A DNA stretch of 57,530 bases from Betaproteobacteria bacterium (GCA_020621405.1 JAHRYN010000008.1:1-57530), one strand, 5' to 3'. Counted from the stretch's first letter, positions 7,989-21,086 are shown. Notes: generated from the sequence alone by a model not told the origin. Numbers and translations are program-made.

Positions 7989-9698
7989 TCAGGAGGGGTT
8001 CTTCAGCTTGGCCTTGAGCAGCGCGCCCAGATTGGTCGTGCCGCTGCTGGCCGACGAGCCTTCCGACTGGATCTTCTGGATGGCGTCGTTCTGTTCAGCC
8101 TGATCCTTCGCACGCACGGACAGCGTGATCGAACGGGTCTTGCGGTCCAGATTGACGATCATCGCCTCGACTTCGTCGCCGACACGCAGAACCGTGGTCA
8201 GATCATCGACGCGGTCACGCGATGCTTCCGACGCGCGCAGATAGCCTTCGACGTCCTCGTTCAGACCGATCACTGCGCCCTTTGCATCCACCGACTTCAC
8301 GGTACCGCGCACGACGCTGTTCTTGTCATGGGTGGCGATGAAGTTGGTGAAGGGGTCCCCATCCATCTGCTTGACGCCCAGCGAGATGCGCTCGCGCTCG
8401 ACATCGATGGACAGCACGACGGCTTCGACTTCGTCGCCCTTCTTGTAGTTGCGCACAGCTTCTTCGCCGGTCAGCGACCACGACAGGTCGGACAGGTGAA
8501 CCAGACCGTCGATGGCGCCGGTCAGGCCAATGAACACGCCGAAGTCGGTGATCGACTTGATCTGGCCGCGGACCTTGTCGCCCTTCTTGTGGTTCATCGA
8601 GAAGTCTTCCCACGGGTTCGGCTGGCACTGCTTCATGCCCAGCGAAATCCGGCGGCGGTCTTCGTCGATTTCCAGAATCATCACTTCGACCTCGTCGCCC
8701 AGCTGGACAACCTTGGTCGGATGAATGTTCTTGTTGGTCCAGTCCATTTCGGACACGTGGACCAGGCCTTCGATGCCCTGCTCGATTTCAACGAATGCGC
8801 CGTAGTCGGTCAGGTTGGTGACCTTGCCGAACAGGCGGGTGCCCTGCGGGTAGCGGCGCGAGATGCCTACCCACGGATCTTCGCCCAGCTGCTTGAGGCC
8901 CAGCGAAACGCGGTTCTTCTCGGCGTCGAACTTGAGCACCTTCGCTTCGACTTCGTCACCGACCGCCAGCACTTCCGACGGGTGACGCACGCGGCGCCAT
9001 GCCAGATCAGTGATGTGCAGCAGGCCATCGATGCCACCGAGGTCGACGAATGCGCCGTAGTCGGTGATGTTCTTGACGATACCCTTGACGATCGTGCCTT
9101 CCTTGAGGTTCTCGAGCAGCTTTTCGCGCTCTTCACCTGCGGTCAGTTCGAGCACGGCGCGACGCGAGACAACGACGTTGTTGCGCTTGCGGTCAAGCTT
9201 GATGACCTTGAATTCGAATTCCTTGTTCTCGTACGGCGCCGTGTCCTTGACCGGACGCAGATCGACCAGCGAGCCCGGCAGGAAGGCGCGGATGCCGTTG
9301 GTCATGACGGTCAGGCCGCCCTTGACCTTGCCCGACACCAGACCCTTGACGATGGAACCATCGCCCAGCGCCTTTTCCAGCTCGTTCCATGCAGCGATGC
9401 GCTTGGCCTTGTCGCGCGACAGCCGGGTTTCACCGTAGCCGTCTTCAAGCATTTCGATGGCGACACTGACGTAATCGCCGGGGGCGACGGTCAGTTCACC
9501 GCGATCGGTACGGAACTCTTCAATTGCGATGTAGCTTTCGGACTTGAGGCCGGCATTGACGACGACGAAATTCTGGTCGACGCGCATGACTTCAGCGGTG
9601 ATGACTTCACCGGCACGCATTTCCTGGCGCGTGAGGCTTTCCTCGAACAGCGCGGCAAAACTTTCCATGGAGTCTGACGACTGGGCAACTTGGGACAT
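7989..9698 (-). CDS. rpsA: Small ribosomal subunit protein S1
   Basis: A 569-residue S1 with six OB-fold S1 domains. Each repeats the G-x-V-x(n)-GAFV-hydrophobic pattern, e.g. [18 protein letters not shown] and [19 protein letters not shown]. It has the typical N-terminus [13 protein letters not shown]-like (here [13 protein letters not shown]). S1 binds mRNA and docks it on the 30S subunit. The ATG at 9698 is used; the in-frame codon two positions earlier is TTG. A terminator-like hairpin separates it from cmk, so rpsA probably also has its own promoter. Confidence 0.97.
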   Translation of the reverse strand: MSQVAQSSDSMESFAALFEESLTRQEMRAGEVITAEVMRVDQNFVVVNAGLKSESYIAIEEFRTDRGELTVAPGDYVSVAIEMLEDGYGETRLSRDKAKRIAAWNELEKALGDGSIVKGLVSGKVKGGLTVMTNGIRAFLPGSLVDLRPVKDTAPYENKEFEFKVIKLDRKRNNVVVSRRAVLELTAGEEREKLLENLKEGTIVKGIVKNITDYGAFVDLGGIDGLLHITDLAWRRVRHPSEVLAVGDEVEAKVLKFDAEKNRVSLGLKQLGEDPWVGISRRYPQGTRLFGKVTNLTDYGAFVEIEQGIEGLVHVSEMDWTNKNIHPTKVVQLGDEVEVMILEIDEDRRRISLGMKQCQPNPWEDFSMNHKKGDKVRGQIKSITDFGVFIGLTGAIDGLVHLSDLSWSLTGEEAVRNYKKGDEVEAVVLSIDVERERISLGVKQMDGDPFTNFIATHDKNSVVRGTVKSVDAKGAVIGLNEDVEGYLRASEASRDRVDDLTTVLRVGDEVEAMIVNLDRKTRSITLSVRAKDQAEQNDAIQKIQSEGSSASSGTTNLGALLKAKLKNPS

Positions 9699-9739
9699 TG
9701 GCAAAATGCCGCTTGCACGGCAACGGGTTAGGGATGATC

Positions 9740-9768
9740 AAAACAGCCGATGCTTTGCGCACCGGCTG
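9740..9768 (-). terminator. Intrinsic terminator or attenuator between cmk and rpsA
   Basis: On the minus strand, CAGCCGGTGC and GCATCGGCTG form a 10-bp stem (one G-U pair) around a 5-base loop, followed by TTTTGATC. It lies 64 bases after the cmk stop and 42 bases before rpsA. With only four Us it may act partly. This would lower read-through from the amino-acid genes into the ribosomal protein gene. Confidence 0.65.
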
Positions 9769-9831
9769 CACTTCGGGCTGCAGACGACGGTTGCGGACCG
9801 GATTGCCCCGGGTTTCCGCCTGCCTTCGCCG

Positions 9832-10500
9832 CTACCCCACCTTCGCTTTTTCCCACGCATCCAGCACAAACCGGACCGCGGCATCCACGGACATCGAACT
9901 GGTATCGAGAGCAATCGCGTCGGGCAGTTGCACCAGTGGTGCGTGTGCCCGGCGGCTGTCGCGCTCGTCCCGTTCCCGCAAATCTTGCGAAAGACTTTCC
10001 AGATTAGCAGAAAGACCTTTTTCGATCAACTGCTTATAGCGACGTTCGGCACGCACCTCGACACTCGCCGTCAGGAACACCTTGAGCCGGGCATCCGGGA
10101 ATACCACGGACCCCATGTCGCGGCCGTCGGCCACCAGTCCGGGCGGCTGGCGGAACGCCCGCTGGCGGTCCAGCAGCGCACTGCGCACGCCGCCATGGAC
10201 GGCCACCCGGGACGCGCCGACTGACGCCGCCTCGCTGCGCATCGCATCCGACACTTCGTCGCCGGCCAGCCAGGTCTGCCCGTCGGCGAAACGCACATCG
10301 AGCCCGGCCGACACGCGTTCCAGCGCTGCCTCATCATCCAGCGGAATGCCGGCGCGCATGGCCGCAACGGCGGTCAGGCGGTACAGCGCGCCGCTGTCCA
10401 GCAGGTGGAATCCGAGCGCGGCGGCAACCCTCGACGCCACCGTGCCCTTGCCCGATGCCGACGGACCATCTATCGCGATGACCGGTACCGGCCTGCTCAT
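9832..10500 (-). CDS. cmk: Cytidylate kinase
   Basis: A 222-residue (d)CMP kinase. It has a P-loop [11 protein letters not shown] at residues 9-19, the CMP-binding segment LDSGALYR, and the motif [12 protein letters not shown]. It converts CMP/dCMP to the diphosphate using ATP. The ATG at 10500 overlaps the aroA stop as ATGA, so the two are translationally coupled. The cmk-rpsA neighbourhood is conserved across proteobacteria. Confidence 0.96.
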   Translation of the reverse strand: MSRPVPVIAIDGPSASGKGTVASRVAAALGFHLLDSGALYRLTAVAAMRAGIPLDDEAALERVSAGLDVRFADGQTWLAGDEVSDAMRSEAASVGASRVAVHGGVRSALLDRQRAFRQPPGLVADGRDMGSVVFPDARLKVFLTASVEVRAERRYKQLIEKGLSANLESLSQDLRERDERDSRRAHAPLVQLPDAIALDTSSMSVDAAVRFVLDAWEKAKVG

Positions 10501-11795
10501 GCCGCCACCTCGGCCCAGCGCGCGAAATAGTCCGGAAAGGTCTTGGCCACACAGCCCGGATCCATGATGCGTACCGGCACGCCACCCAGCGTGGCGAGCG
10601 AGAAGCACATGGCCATGCGGTGATCGTCGTAGGTGTCGATGGAGGCGCCCGGCAGCAGCCGTTCCGGCGGCGTGATCGCCAGATAGTCGGGCCCCTCCTC
10701 GACGGTGGCACCCAGCTTGCGCAGTTCGGTGGCCATCGCCGTGATGCGGTCGGTTTCCTTGACCCGCCAGCTGGCGATGTTGCGCAGACGGCTCGGACCG
10801 TCGGCGAACAGCGCGCAGATCGCCAGCGTCATCGCTGCATCCGGAATGTGGTTCAGGTCGAGATCGAACGCCCGCAGCCGGCCTCCGGCAGGCGCTTGCG
10901 CCTCGATCCAGTTCGGTCCGACCGACACGACGGCACCGAGCTGCTCCAGAGCCTGCGCGAATGCGACATCGCCCTGCACTGAATCGCGGCCCACGCCTTC
11001 GACCCGGACCGGACCACCGCCGATCGCTCCGGCGGCGAGGAAGTAGGACGCCGAGGACGCATCGCCCTCGACGAAGCACTCGCCCGGTGAAACGTAGTGC
11101 GCATCGGCCGGCAGATCGATGTACCGCCAGCCGTCGCGCTGCACGTCGACACCGAACTGGCGCATCAGCGCCAGCGTGATGTCTACATAAGGCTTGGAAA
11201 TCAGTTCGCCTTCGACCTCGATGCGCACCGCGCGGCCGGTCAGCGGCAACGCCATCAGAAGGCCGGTCAGAAACTGGCTCGACACGTCGCCACGCACGCG
11301 CACCACCGCAGCGTCGACCAGTTTCGCCGGCCGGATGCGCAGCGGCGGATAGCCCTCCTGACCTTCATAGGTGATCTGTGCCCCCACCTGGCGCAATGCA
11401 TTGACCAGATCGCCGATCGGCCGCTCGTGCATGCGCGGCACGCCGTGCAGGCGGTATTCGCCGCCCATCAGCGCCAGAACCGCGGTCAGCGGTCGGAAGG
11501 CGGTGCCGGCGTTGCCGAGGAAAAGATCGGCCTTGCGCACCGGAAACTGCCCACCGGTGCCGCAGACGCGGTAGTCGTCGTCGCCGGCGTGCTGCCAGTC
11601 GACCGCCAGCGTGCGCAGCGCGTCGAGCATGCGATCGACATCGTCCGACGACAGCAGGTCGTGCAGCAACGTGTCGCCCTGCGCCAGTGCGGCCAGCAGC
11701 AGCACGCGGTTGGAGATGCTCTTCGAGCCGGGCAGACGCAGCGTGCCGCGGGCAGTGGAAACGGGAGAAAGGTCGAGGAAATCGGTCTTGGTCAT
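10497..11795 (-). CDS. aroA: 3-phosphoshikimate 1-carboxyvinyltransferase (EPSP synthase)
   Basis: A 432-residue EPSP synthase, sixth step of the shikimate pathway. Seen: [17 protein letters not shown] with the catalytic lysine, the class I motif [13 protein letters not shown], and the C-terminal YDDHRMAM. The GNAGTA motif without substitutions suggests the glyphosate-sensitive class, by family knowledge. ATG 11795 is 34 bases after tyrA; in some gammaproteobacteria tyrA and aroA are fused, here they are separate genes. The stop overlaps cmk by 4 bases. Confidence 0.96.
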   Translation of the reverse strand: MTKTDFLDLSPVSTARGTLRLPGSKSISNRVLLLAALAQGDTLLHDLLSSDDVDRMLDALRTLAVDWQHAGDDDYRVCGTGGQFPVRKADLFLGNAGTAFRPLTAVLALMGGEYRLHGVPRMHERPIGDLVNALRQVGAQITYEGQEGYPPLRIRPAKLVDAAVVRVRGDVSSQFLTGLLMALPLTGRAVRIEVEGELISKPYVDITLALMRQFGVDVQRDGWRYIDLPADAHYVSPGECFVEGDASSASYFLAAGAIGGGPVRVEGVGRDSVQGDVAFAQALEQLGAVVSVGPNWIEAQAPAGGRLRAFDLDLNHIPDAAMTLAICALFADGPSRLRNIASWRVKETDRITAMATELRKLGATVEEGPDYLAITPPERLLPGASIDTYDDHRMAMCFSLATLGGVPVRIMDPGCVAKTFPDYFARWAEVAA

Positions 11796-11829
11796 TGCAC
11801 TGTGGCGCGCCCGGCGCCCATGGAAGTTG

Positions 11830-12708
11830 TCAGCCCTGGCGTTGCGCCCAGGCATTGCGTGCCTCACGGGCCAGGCCGAGCGCCTGCTCGATGCCAGCCG
11901 TGTCGCCCTGTTCTATCAGCGCGCGGTAATGCGCCAGTTCCTTTTCATAGGCGCCCAGCTCCGCCAGCAGCGCCTCGCGATTGGCGATGAAGATGTCGCG
12001 CCACATCTCCGGATGGCTGGCCGCGATGCGGGTGAAGTCGCGGAAACCGCCACCGGCGAGATTGAAGATTTCTTCCGCATTCGGACGCGCGGCCAGTTCG
12101 GACACCAGCGCGAACGACAGCAAGTGCGGCAGATGACTGACCGACGCCAGCCAGCGGTCGTGGTGCTCGGGCGACGTGGTCGAAATCATCGCGCCGCAGG
12201 CAAGCCAGGCATCACGCACCCGCGCCACTGCGGCATCGGTGTTCTCGAGCAGCGGCGTAAGCACGACGCGGCGCTTTTCGTACAGATCGGCGCGCGCCGC
12301 CTGCGGACCGCTCTTTTCCGCGCCGGCGATCGGATGGCCGGGCACGAACTGCCCGATGCGCGCGCCGAAACGGCGGCGCGCTGCGGTCACGACATCGGCC
12401 TTGGTACTGCCGGCATCGGTCACGACCGTATTCAGCGGCAGATGCGGCACCAGTTGCGCCATCACCTCATCCATCTGCCCGACCGGCATCGCCAGCAGCA
12501 CGAGATCGGCGCCGGCCAGCGCTGCCGCCCAGTCGGTTTCGACCCGGTCTATAAGGCCGAGCGCCAGCGCATCACGCTTGCTTTCGACGCTGCGCCCCAT
12601 GCCGATCACCTCGCGCACCTGGCCGGCACGCTTCAGCGCAGCCGCGAACGAACCGCCGATCAGGCCGACGCCGACCACGACCAGACGGCCGATGAGCGGC
12701 GCACTCAC
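11830..12708 (-). CDS. tyrA: Prephenate/arogenate dehydrogenase
   Basis: A 292-residue stand-alone TyrA with N-terminal Rossmann motif [12 protein letters not shown] (GxGxxGG) and catalytic-region sequence [12 protein letters not shown]. It oxidatively decarboxylates prephenate (or arogenate) for tyrosine synthesis; cofactor preference is not assignable by eye. The start is a GTG at 12708 that overlaps the hisC stop (GTGA), leaving the Rossmann strand right at the N-terminus. The longer open frame lies within hisC. There is no chorismate mutase domain; that activity is in pheA. Confidence 0.93.
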   Translation of the reverse strand: MSAPLIGRLVVVGVGLIGGSFAAALKRAGQVREVIGMGRSVESKRDALALGLIDRVETDWAAALAGADLVLLAMPVGQMDEVMAQLVPHLPLNTVVTDAGSTKADVVTAARRRFGARIGQFVPGHPIAGAEKSGPQAARADLYEKRRVVLTPLLENTDAAVARVRDAWLACGAMISTTSPEHHDRWLASVSHLPHLLSFALVSELAARPNAEEIFNLAGGGFRDFTRIAASHPEMWRDIFIANREALLAELGAYEKELAHYRALIEQGDTAGIEQALGLAREARNAWAQRQG

Positions 12709-13802
12709 GAACGCGCCTTCGTCAGCGCCTCGATGAAGCGCGCGTTTTCCGGTTCGAGGCCGATCGACACGCGCAGCCACTCGGGCATCGCATAGGCGGC
12801 GATCGGTCGCACGATCACGCCCTGCTCCAGCAGACGGCGATTGACGCCGGCCGCGTCGCCGGCCCGGAGGGCGATGAAGTTGGCGTAGGACCGGATGTAC
12901 TCGATGCCTGAGGCATCAAAGAAGGTTTCCAGCTGGCGCAGGCCGGCACGATTCGCCGCGGCAGACGCACGCACGAAACCCTGGTCGGCCAGCGCTGCGG
13001 TCGCCGCGGCCAGACCGACGTTGGTGACATTGAACGGCTGGCGTACGCGGTTCAGCAGGTCGATCACCGACGGCTGGCCGATGCCGTAGCCGACCCGCAA
13101 TCCGGCCAGTCCGTAAGCCTTCGAGAAGGTGCGCGACACCAGCAGATGCGGATGGCGTTCCAGCCAGCGCGCGCTGTCGTAGGCCTTGTCAGCCGGCAGG
13201 TATTCGCTGTAGGCCTCGTCCAGCACCACCAGCACGTCACGCGGCACGGCTGCGATGAAACGCTCCAGCGCATCGGCGTCGACAAAGGTGCCGGTCGGGT
13301 TGTTCGGATTGGCGATGAACACCACACGGGTGTCGTCGCGAATGGCCGCGCGCATCGCATCCAGATCGCAGCCGAAGTCGCGCGCCGGTACCTCGATGCC
13401 GGTGGCGCCTGCCGCCAGCGTCGCCAGTGGATAGACAGCAAAGGCATGGCGCGAATACACCGCGCTGCGGCCCGGACCGAGCAGCGCACGCGCCACCATT
13501 TCGAGCACGTCGTTCGAGCCGTTGCCGAGCACGATCTGGTCGGCACCGATGCCGTGATGGCGCGACACCGCCTGCTTCAGGTCGAAACCGTTGCCATCCG
13601 GATAGCGCGGCACTTCGGCCAACGCCGCCAGCGCCGCCGCGCGTGCGCTGGCGCTCATGCCCAGCGGGTTCTCGTTGGACGCCAGCTTGACGATGGACGC
13701 CTCATCCAGCGACATCTCGCGCGCCAGTTCGGAAATCGGCTTGCCGGGCTGATACGGAGAAATCGAGCGGATATGCGCCGCTGCGCAGTCGAAGACACTC
13801 AT
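12705..13802 (-). CDS. hisC: Histidinol-phosphate/aromatic aminotransferase (HisHb type)
   Basis: A 365-residue fold-type I PLP aminotransferase. Seen: KLASNENPLG, NPNNPTGTFVD, DEAYSEY, and the PLP lysine in RTFSKAYGLAGLRVGYG. The copy in the pheA-tyrA-aroA supraoperon (hisHb in pseudomonads) is known to accept phenylpyruvate and hydroxyphenylpyruvate as well as imidazole-acetol phosphate, so its main job here may be the last step of Phe/Tyr synthesis. The ATG overlaps the pheA stop (ATGA) and its stop overlaps the tyrA GTG. Confidence 0.92.
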   Translation of the reverse strand: MSVFDCAAAHIRSISPYQPGKPISELAREMSLDEASIVKLASNENPLGMSASARAAALAALAEVPRYPDGNGFDLKQAVSRHHGIGADQIVLGNGSNDVLEMVARALLGPGRSAVYSRHAFAVYPLATLAAGATGIEVPARDFGCDLDAMRAAIRDDTRVVFIANPNNPTGTFVDADALERFIAAVPRDVLVVLDEAYSEYLPADKAYDSARWLERHPHLLVSRTFSKAYGLAGLRVGYGIGQPSVIDLLNRVRQPFNVTNVGLAAATAALADQGFVRASAAANRAGLRQLETFFDASGIEYIRSYANFIALRAGDAAGVNRRLLEQGVIVRPIAAYAMPEWLRVSIGLEPENARFIEALTKARS

Positions 13803-14896
13803 GAGCCGCTCACCGAAACCGGATAGGAACCGAGCACCTTCAGCGATCCGGCTTCCTCCCGGATCTGCGCGATCGCCTTGGCGACCGCCGGATCGCCCTG
13901 GTGGCCCTCGATATCCACATAGAAGACATACTGCCAGCCGCCGCTGCCGAAGCCGCGTACCGGCCGCGACTGCAGCTTGGTCATGCTCACACCCTCGTCG
14001 GCCAGCGGCTGCAGCAGGCGCACCACTGCGCCGGAGCGGTTGCGCACGGTGAAGATCATCGACGTCTTATCGCGCCCTGACGGACCGGCGTCATGCTCAC
14101 CGATCACCAGGAAACGCGTGGTGTTGGCCGGATCGTCCTCGATATTGGCCGCCAGTATGTGCAACCCGTAGACCCGTGCGGCCGCCTCGCCGGCGATCGC
14201 CGCCGCGCGTTCCTCCTCGGCCGCCCGGCGTGCCGCCTCCGCGTTGCTGGCAACCGCGATCACCGGCACGCCGGGCAGGTTGCGGTTCAGCCACTCGTGG
14301 CACTGCGCCAGCGACTGCGAGTGCGAGTACACGCAGCGCACCTCGGAGATCGGCGTGTCGCGGCTCATCAGGTTCTGCTCGACGCGCAGCATCACCTCGC
14401 CGCACACCATCTGCGTCGTGCTGAGCAGCATGTCCAGGGTACGGCCGACCGCGCCTTCGGTCGAGTTCTCGACCGGCACCACGCCATACGACGCATTGCC
14501 CGATTCGACCGCGCGGAACACGTCGTCGATGGTGGCGAAGGGCAGCAGCGTCGGCGCCGAACCGAAATGGCGGCGCGCCGCGCTTTCCGAAAAGGTGCCA
14601 GCGGGGCCGAGGAAGGCGACCGTCAGCGGCTGCTCGAGCGCCAGGCAGTGCGACATGATTTCGCGGAACACCGTCTTGACCGCCTGCGCCGGCAGCGGAC
14701 CGGGATTGGTGTCGGCCAGCCGGCGCAGCACCTGCGCCTCGCGTTCAGGCCGGTAGATGTTGCCGTGCTTGATCTCGCCGATGCGGTGCGCGATGCGCGC
14801 GCGCTCGGAGATCAGCTGCAGCACGCGCTCGTCGATGTCATCGATCGCATCGCGCAGCTTCAGGAGTTCGTCATTCGGGTTCGGGTCGGATGCCAT
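13799..14896 (-). CDS. pheA: Chorismate mutase/prephenate dehydratase (P-protein)
   Basis: A 365-residue bifunctional enzyme. An AroQ-type chorismate mutase (about 8-90, LRDAIDDIDERVLQLISERA) is followed by prephenate dehydratase (from VAFLGPAGTFSESAA; TTRF motif as NTTRFLVIG) and a C-terminal ACT domain containing KLQSRPVRG. It converts chorismate to phenylpyruvate; the ACT domain with its ESRP-like segment usually gives phenylalanine feedback inhibition. Here the ESRP glutamate is glutamine (QSRP), a common variant. It sits 3 bases after serC and overlaps hisC by 4 bases. Confidence 0.96.
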   Translation of the reverse strand: MASDPNPNDELLKLRDAIDDIDERVLQLISERARIAHRIGEIKHGNIYRPEREAQVLRRLADTNPGPLPAQAVKTVFREIMSHCLALEQPLTVAFLGPAGTFSESAARRHFGSAPTLLPFATIDDVFRAVESGNASYGVVPVENSTEGAVGRTLDMLLSTTQMVCGEVMLRVEQNLMSRDTPISEVRCVYSHSQSLAQCHEWLNRNLPGVPVIAVASNAEAARRAAEEERAAAIAGEAAARVYGLHILAANIEDDPANTTRFLVIGEHDAGPSGRDKTSMIFTVRNRSGAVVRLLQPLADEGVSMTKLQSRPVRGFGSGGWQYVFYVDIEGHQGDPAVAKAIAQIREEAGSLKVLGSYPVSVSGS

Positions 14897-14899
14897 CGT

Positions 14900-15985
14900 T
14901 CAACCGTATCTGCGTTCAAATTCAGTCATGTAATCGGCCAGTGCACGCGCGCCGTCGAGCGGCATCGCGTTGTAGAGCGAGGCCCTTGCCCCGCCCGCCG
15001 CGCGGTGACCCTTCAGGTTCAGCAGACCACGCCGGCGCGCACCATCGAAAAAGCGCGACTCCAGCCGCGGTTCGCGCAGGAAGAACGGCACGTTCATCCG
15101 CGAGCGCGACGCCGGCTGGATCCGGTTGGTATACAGATTCGAACCATCGAGCACGTCATACAGCAGCCGCGATTTCGCGGCATTGCGACGCGCCATCTCG
15201 GCCACGCCACCTTCCTTCTTCACGTACTGGAACACCAGCCCGGCCACCCAGATCATGAAGGTTGCCGGCGTGTTGTACATCGAATCGCATTCGACGTGGC
15301 GCGCATAGTTCATCACCGACGGCAGCTGCGCGCGCGCGCGGCCCAGCAGGTCGTCGCGGATGATGACGATCGCCAGCCCGGCGGGACCGATGTTCTTCTG
15401 CGCACCAGCGTAGATCAGGCCGAAACGCGCGACGTCCAGCGGCTGCGACAGGATGTTGGACGACATGTCGGCGACCAGCGGTACGGCGCCGGTATCGGGA
15501 CAGGTCGCGTATTCGACGCCACCGATGGTTTCGTTGGCGCAGATGTGCACGTAGGCCGCCTGCGGATCGAGCTGCCAGCCCGACGGGTCGGGCACACGGT
15601 CGAACTCGCTGTCGGCGGCACTGGCGGCGATGCGCACCCGGACCAGGCTGGCGGCTTCGGCCATCGCCTTGTCCGACCAGTAGCCGGTGTGGATGTAGTC
15701 GGCGCTCTGCCCCTCGCGCGCGAGATTGAGCGGCACCATGGCGAAATGCGGTGTCGCGCCGCCATGCAGGAACAGGATGTGATGGGATTCCGGCACTGCG
15801 AGCAGTTCGCGCAGGTCTGCCTTGGCACGCGTCAGGATGTCGGCGAACGGTTCGCTGCGATGCCCCAGTTCGAGCGCCGAATATCCCTCGTCGCGAAAAT
15901 CCTGCCATTCGCGCGCGATCTGCTCGATCACCGGGTCCGGCATCATCGCCGGACCGGCACCGAAATTGTAGGCACGCGCGCCCAT
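14900..15985 (-). CDS. serC: Phosphoserine aminotransferase
   Basis: A 361-residue class V PLP aminotransferase. It starts MGARAYNFGAGPAMMPDPV and has the PLP lysine in YAGAQKNIGPAG and the motif ADMSSNILSQP. It makes 3-phosphoserine for serine, and 4-phosphohydroxythreonine for pyridoxal phosphate. It lies 8 bases after gyrA and 3 bases before pheA, the standard head of this supraoperon. Confidence 0.97.
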   Translation of the reverse strand: MGARAYNFGAGPAMMPDPVIEQIAREWQDFRDEGYSALELGHRSEPFADILTRAKADLRELLAVPESHHILFLHGGATPHFAMVPLNLAREGQSADYIHTGYWSDKAMAEAASLVRVRIAASAADSEFDRVPDPSGWQLDPQAAYVHICANETIGGVEYATCPDTGAVPLVADMSSNILSQPLDVARFGLIYAGAQKNIGPAGLAIVIIRDDLLGRARAQLPSVMNYARHVECDSMYNTPATFMIWVAGLVFQYVKKEGGVAEMARRNAAKSRLLYDVLDGSNLYTNRIQPASRSRMNVPFFLREPRLESRFFDGARRRGLLNLKGHRAAGGARASLYNAMPLDGARALADYMTEFERRYG

Positions 15986-15993
15986 GCGTCGTC

Positions 15994-18582
<2,589 letters not shown>

Positions 18583-18748
18583 CGGAGGGTTTGGCGGACG
18601 GCGGCTGTCGTTGAGATGAACCCGGTCTGAAAATCACCGGTCTATGCAGCCAAACCGCAAGTTTAACATGCGCTTGCATCCGCCCCGGACGCCACCGGAG
18701 CGCGCGCCGGACTAAACTGCACCGCCTCCACTGTCCAGCCGCAATGCC

Positions 18749-20080
18749 ATGCCGAATCCCGAAGCACGAACAGACATCGATCTGCTGATCGAAGCCAGAT
18801 GGATCGTTCCGGTCGAACCGGCGGGCTGTGTGCTCGAACATCATGCGGTGGCAGTCAACGAAGGCCGCATCGTCGACGTGCTGCCGTCGGATGAGGCACG
18901 GCAGCGTTATGCGCCGAAATCCCTGCGCACGCTGGGCGAGCACGTGCTGATTCCGGGCCTGATCAACCTGCACGCCCACGCCGCAATGAACCTGCTGCGC
19001 GGCTATGCCGATGACCAGCCACTGATGCGCTGGCTGGGCGACCACATCTGGCCGGCCGAACAGAAGCATGTCAGTCACGACTTCGTGCGCGACGGCACCC
19101 TGCTGGCCTGTGCCGAAATGCTGCGCGGAGGCATCACCTGCTTCAGCGACATGTACTTCTTTCCCGATGCGGCGGCCGAAGCGGCGATCGAAACCGGCAT
19201 GCGGGCGGCGCTCGGCATCGTGGTGATCGAGTTCCCGAGCGCCTGGGCGGCCGATGCCGACCAGTACATCAGCCGTGGCCTGGCAGTCCGGGACCGCTGC
19301 AAGCAGCATCCGCTGCTGCATTTCACGCTCGCCCCGCACGCCCCCTACACGGTGTCCGACACCAGCTTCGAGCGTCTGCGCACGCTGGCAGAACAGTTGG
19401 ACCTGCCCATCCACCTGCACATCCACGAAACCCGGGACGAAATCGAGCAGAGCGTCCGGCAGCACGGCATGCGACCGATCGAACGGTTGCGCCAGCTTGG
19501 CCTGATCGGTCCGAACCTGATCGCCGTGCATGCAGTGCACCTGAACGGTGACGAAATCGCCCTGCTGGCACGCGAGGGGGCAAGCATTGCCCATTGCCCG
19601 ACGTCGAACATGAAGCTGGCCAGCGGTGCGGCGCCGGTTGCCGCACTGAAGGCAGCGGGCGTCAACATCGGCCTCGGCACCGACGGCGCAGCGAGCAACA
19701 ACCGTCTGGACCTGTTTCAGGAAATGCGCCAGGCCGGCCTGCTCGGCAAACTCATGTCCGGCAATGCCTCGACGCTGCCGGCTGAGGAACTGCTGCATAT
19801 GGCAACGCTTGGTGGCGCCCGTGCATTGGGAATCGACCACGAAACCGGTTCCATCCGGATCGGCAAGGCAGCGGACCTGTGTGCGGTCGCCCTCGACGAA
19901 CCCGAAACGCGCCCCTGCTATTCGCCGGTCTCACACCTCGTTTATGCAGCAGGTCGGGAACATGTGAGCGATGTGTGGGTCGCAGGATCTGCACGGGTTA
20001 TGCAGGGTGTTTTGTTGCACCCGCACAACAGCGATTTGAAGGCACGTGCCCGCCTGTGGCAAAATCAGGTGGCTAAATAA
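18749..20080 (+). CDS. mtaD: 5-methylthioadenosine/S-adenosylhomocysteine deaminase (TRZ/ATZ amidohydrolase)
   Basis: A 443-residue amidohydrolase of the TRZ/ATZ/MtaD group. Metal-binding motifs in order: LINLHAHAAMNLLRG (HxH), HLHIHETRDE, IAVHAVHL, and GTDGAASNNRLD with the catalytic aspartate. The family deaminates methylthioadenosine, S-adenosylhomocysteine or related purines. A gene of this family commonly precedes ubiG in betaproteobacteria. It may thus recycle SAH made by UbiG and other methyltransferases (inference). No ribosome-binding site is evident before the ATG. Confidence 0.87.
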   Translation: MPNPEARTDIDLLIEARWIVPVEPAGCVLEHHAVAVNEGRIVDVLPSDEARQRYAPKSLRTLGEHVLIPGLINLHAHAAMNLLRGYADDQPLMRWLGDHIWPAEQKHVSHDFVRDGTLLACAEMLRGGITCFSDMYFFPDAAAEAAIETGMRAALGIVVIEFPSAWAADADQYISRGLAVRDRCKQHPLLHFTLAPHAPYTVSDTSFERLRTLAEQLDLPIHLHIHETRDEIEQSVRQHGMRPIERLRQLGLIGPNLIAVHAVHLNGDEIALLAREGASIAHCPTSNMKLASGAAPVAALKAAGVNIGLGTDGAASNNRLDLFQEMRQAGLLGKLMSGNASTLPAEELLHMATLGGARALGIDHETGSIRIGKAADLCAVALDEPETRPCYSPVSHLVYAAGREHVSDVWVAGSARVMQGVLLHPHNSDLKARARLWQNQVAK

Positions 20081-20219
20081 CGCCCTGCTGCCTTGGTTGC
20101 TGCATTGCCACCCAAGATCGTCGGCGTTGCTGGTGGCTTTCCGGTAATTCGGGCCGGCAGTCCCACATATGATGGGGCGGGCCGGATCACAACTGCTTAA
20201 TGTTTCATAAGAGGGGATC

Positions 20220-20966
20220 ATGCTGAAACAACTGACGCAAAAACCGCTGCTCATCGCCCTTCTGGCCGCCTCGGCCGGTTTCGCCTCGAACGCTTCCGCA
20301 CTGGAAGACATCAAGGTCGATCTCACGAAGAAGGCTCACATTCCGTACGTGATCGACAGCCGCGGCGTCGTTGTGCGCAACGCTACCGGCCTGTGCTGGA
20401 GAACCGGCTTCTGGACGCCGGCCTACGCTGCCGCCATCCCTGAAGTGGGCTGCGCCTGCGACAAGGACCTGCTGCCGAAGGACGTCTGCGAAAAGCCGGC
20501 TGCTGCTCCGGCAGCCGCACCGGCCGCACCCGCCGCACCGAAGCCCGCAGCTGCCCCCGCACCGAAGCCCGCCGGCAAGAAGATCACGCTGGCTGCGGAC
20601 GCGCTGTTCGACTTCGACAAGGCCATCCTGCGCCCCGAAGGCAAGGCAAAGATCGACGACGCAATCGGCAAGCTCGGCAGCATCGAGCTCGAAGTGATCA
20701 TCGCTGTCGGCCACGCAGACCGCATCGGCAAGGACAAGTACAACCAGACCCTGTCGGAAAAGCGTGCGGCCGCAGTCAAGGACTACATCGTCAGCAAGGG
20801 CGTCGAAGCCAACCGCGTGTACACCGAAGGCAAGGGTGAAACGCAGCCGGTGACCGGCGACGCATGCAAGAAGATGGGTGCAGAAAGCTTCCGCAACAAG
20901 AAGCTGGTTGACTGCCTGCAGCCGGACCGTCGTGTGGAAATCGAAGTGATCGGCACCCAGAAGTAA
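20220..20966 (+). CDS. OmpA-family outer-membrane/peptidoglycan-binding protein
   Basis: A 248-residue exported protein. Signal peptide (about 1-27, ending ASA) is followed by a short N-terminal domain with four cysteines (GLCWRTGFW, GCACDKDLLPKDVC), an Ala/Pro linker, and a C-terminal OmpA domain (FDFDKAILRPEGKAKIDDA) that binds peptidoglycan. It lacks the eight-stranded beta-barrel of E. coli OmpA. A strong Shine-Dalgarno (AGAGGGG) stands 4 bases before the ATG and a strong terminator follows, suggesting high, independent expression. This form is common in betaproteobacteria upstream of ubiG. Confidence 0.9.
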   Translation: MLKQLTQKPLLIALLAASAGFASNASALEDIKVDLTKKAHIPYVIDSRGVVVRNATGLCWRTGFWTPAYAAAIPEVGCACDKDLLPKDVCEKPAAAPAAAPAAPAAPKPAAAPAPKPAGKKITLAADALFDFDKAILRPEGKAKIDDAIGKLGSIELEVIIAVGHADRIGKDKYNQTLSEKRAAAVKDYIVSKGVEANRVYTEGKGETQPVTGDACKKMGAESFRNKKLVDCLQPDRRVEIEVIGTQK

Positions 20967-20984
20967 TTCGGGTTCCGTTGCTTC

Positions 20985-21016
20985 AAAAAAGCCCTGCATC
21001 CGTGCAGGGCTTTTTT
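20985..21016 (+). terminator. Intrinsic terminator after the OmpA-family gene
   Basis: GCCCTGCA and TGCAGGGC pair around the tetraloop TCCG, flanked by six As on the left and seven Ts on the right. It is a strong, formally bidirectional terminator 18 bases after the stop codon, and it separates this gene from ubiG. Confidence 0.93.
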
Positions 21017-21086
21017 TCGCCCATGTTTTCCGGATAGCCGCAGCGTATAAGATTCCTGCAACCGTTCCCTGCATCGTTATCAGCCC

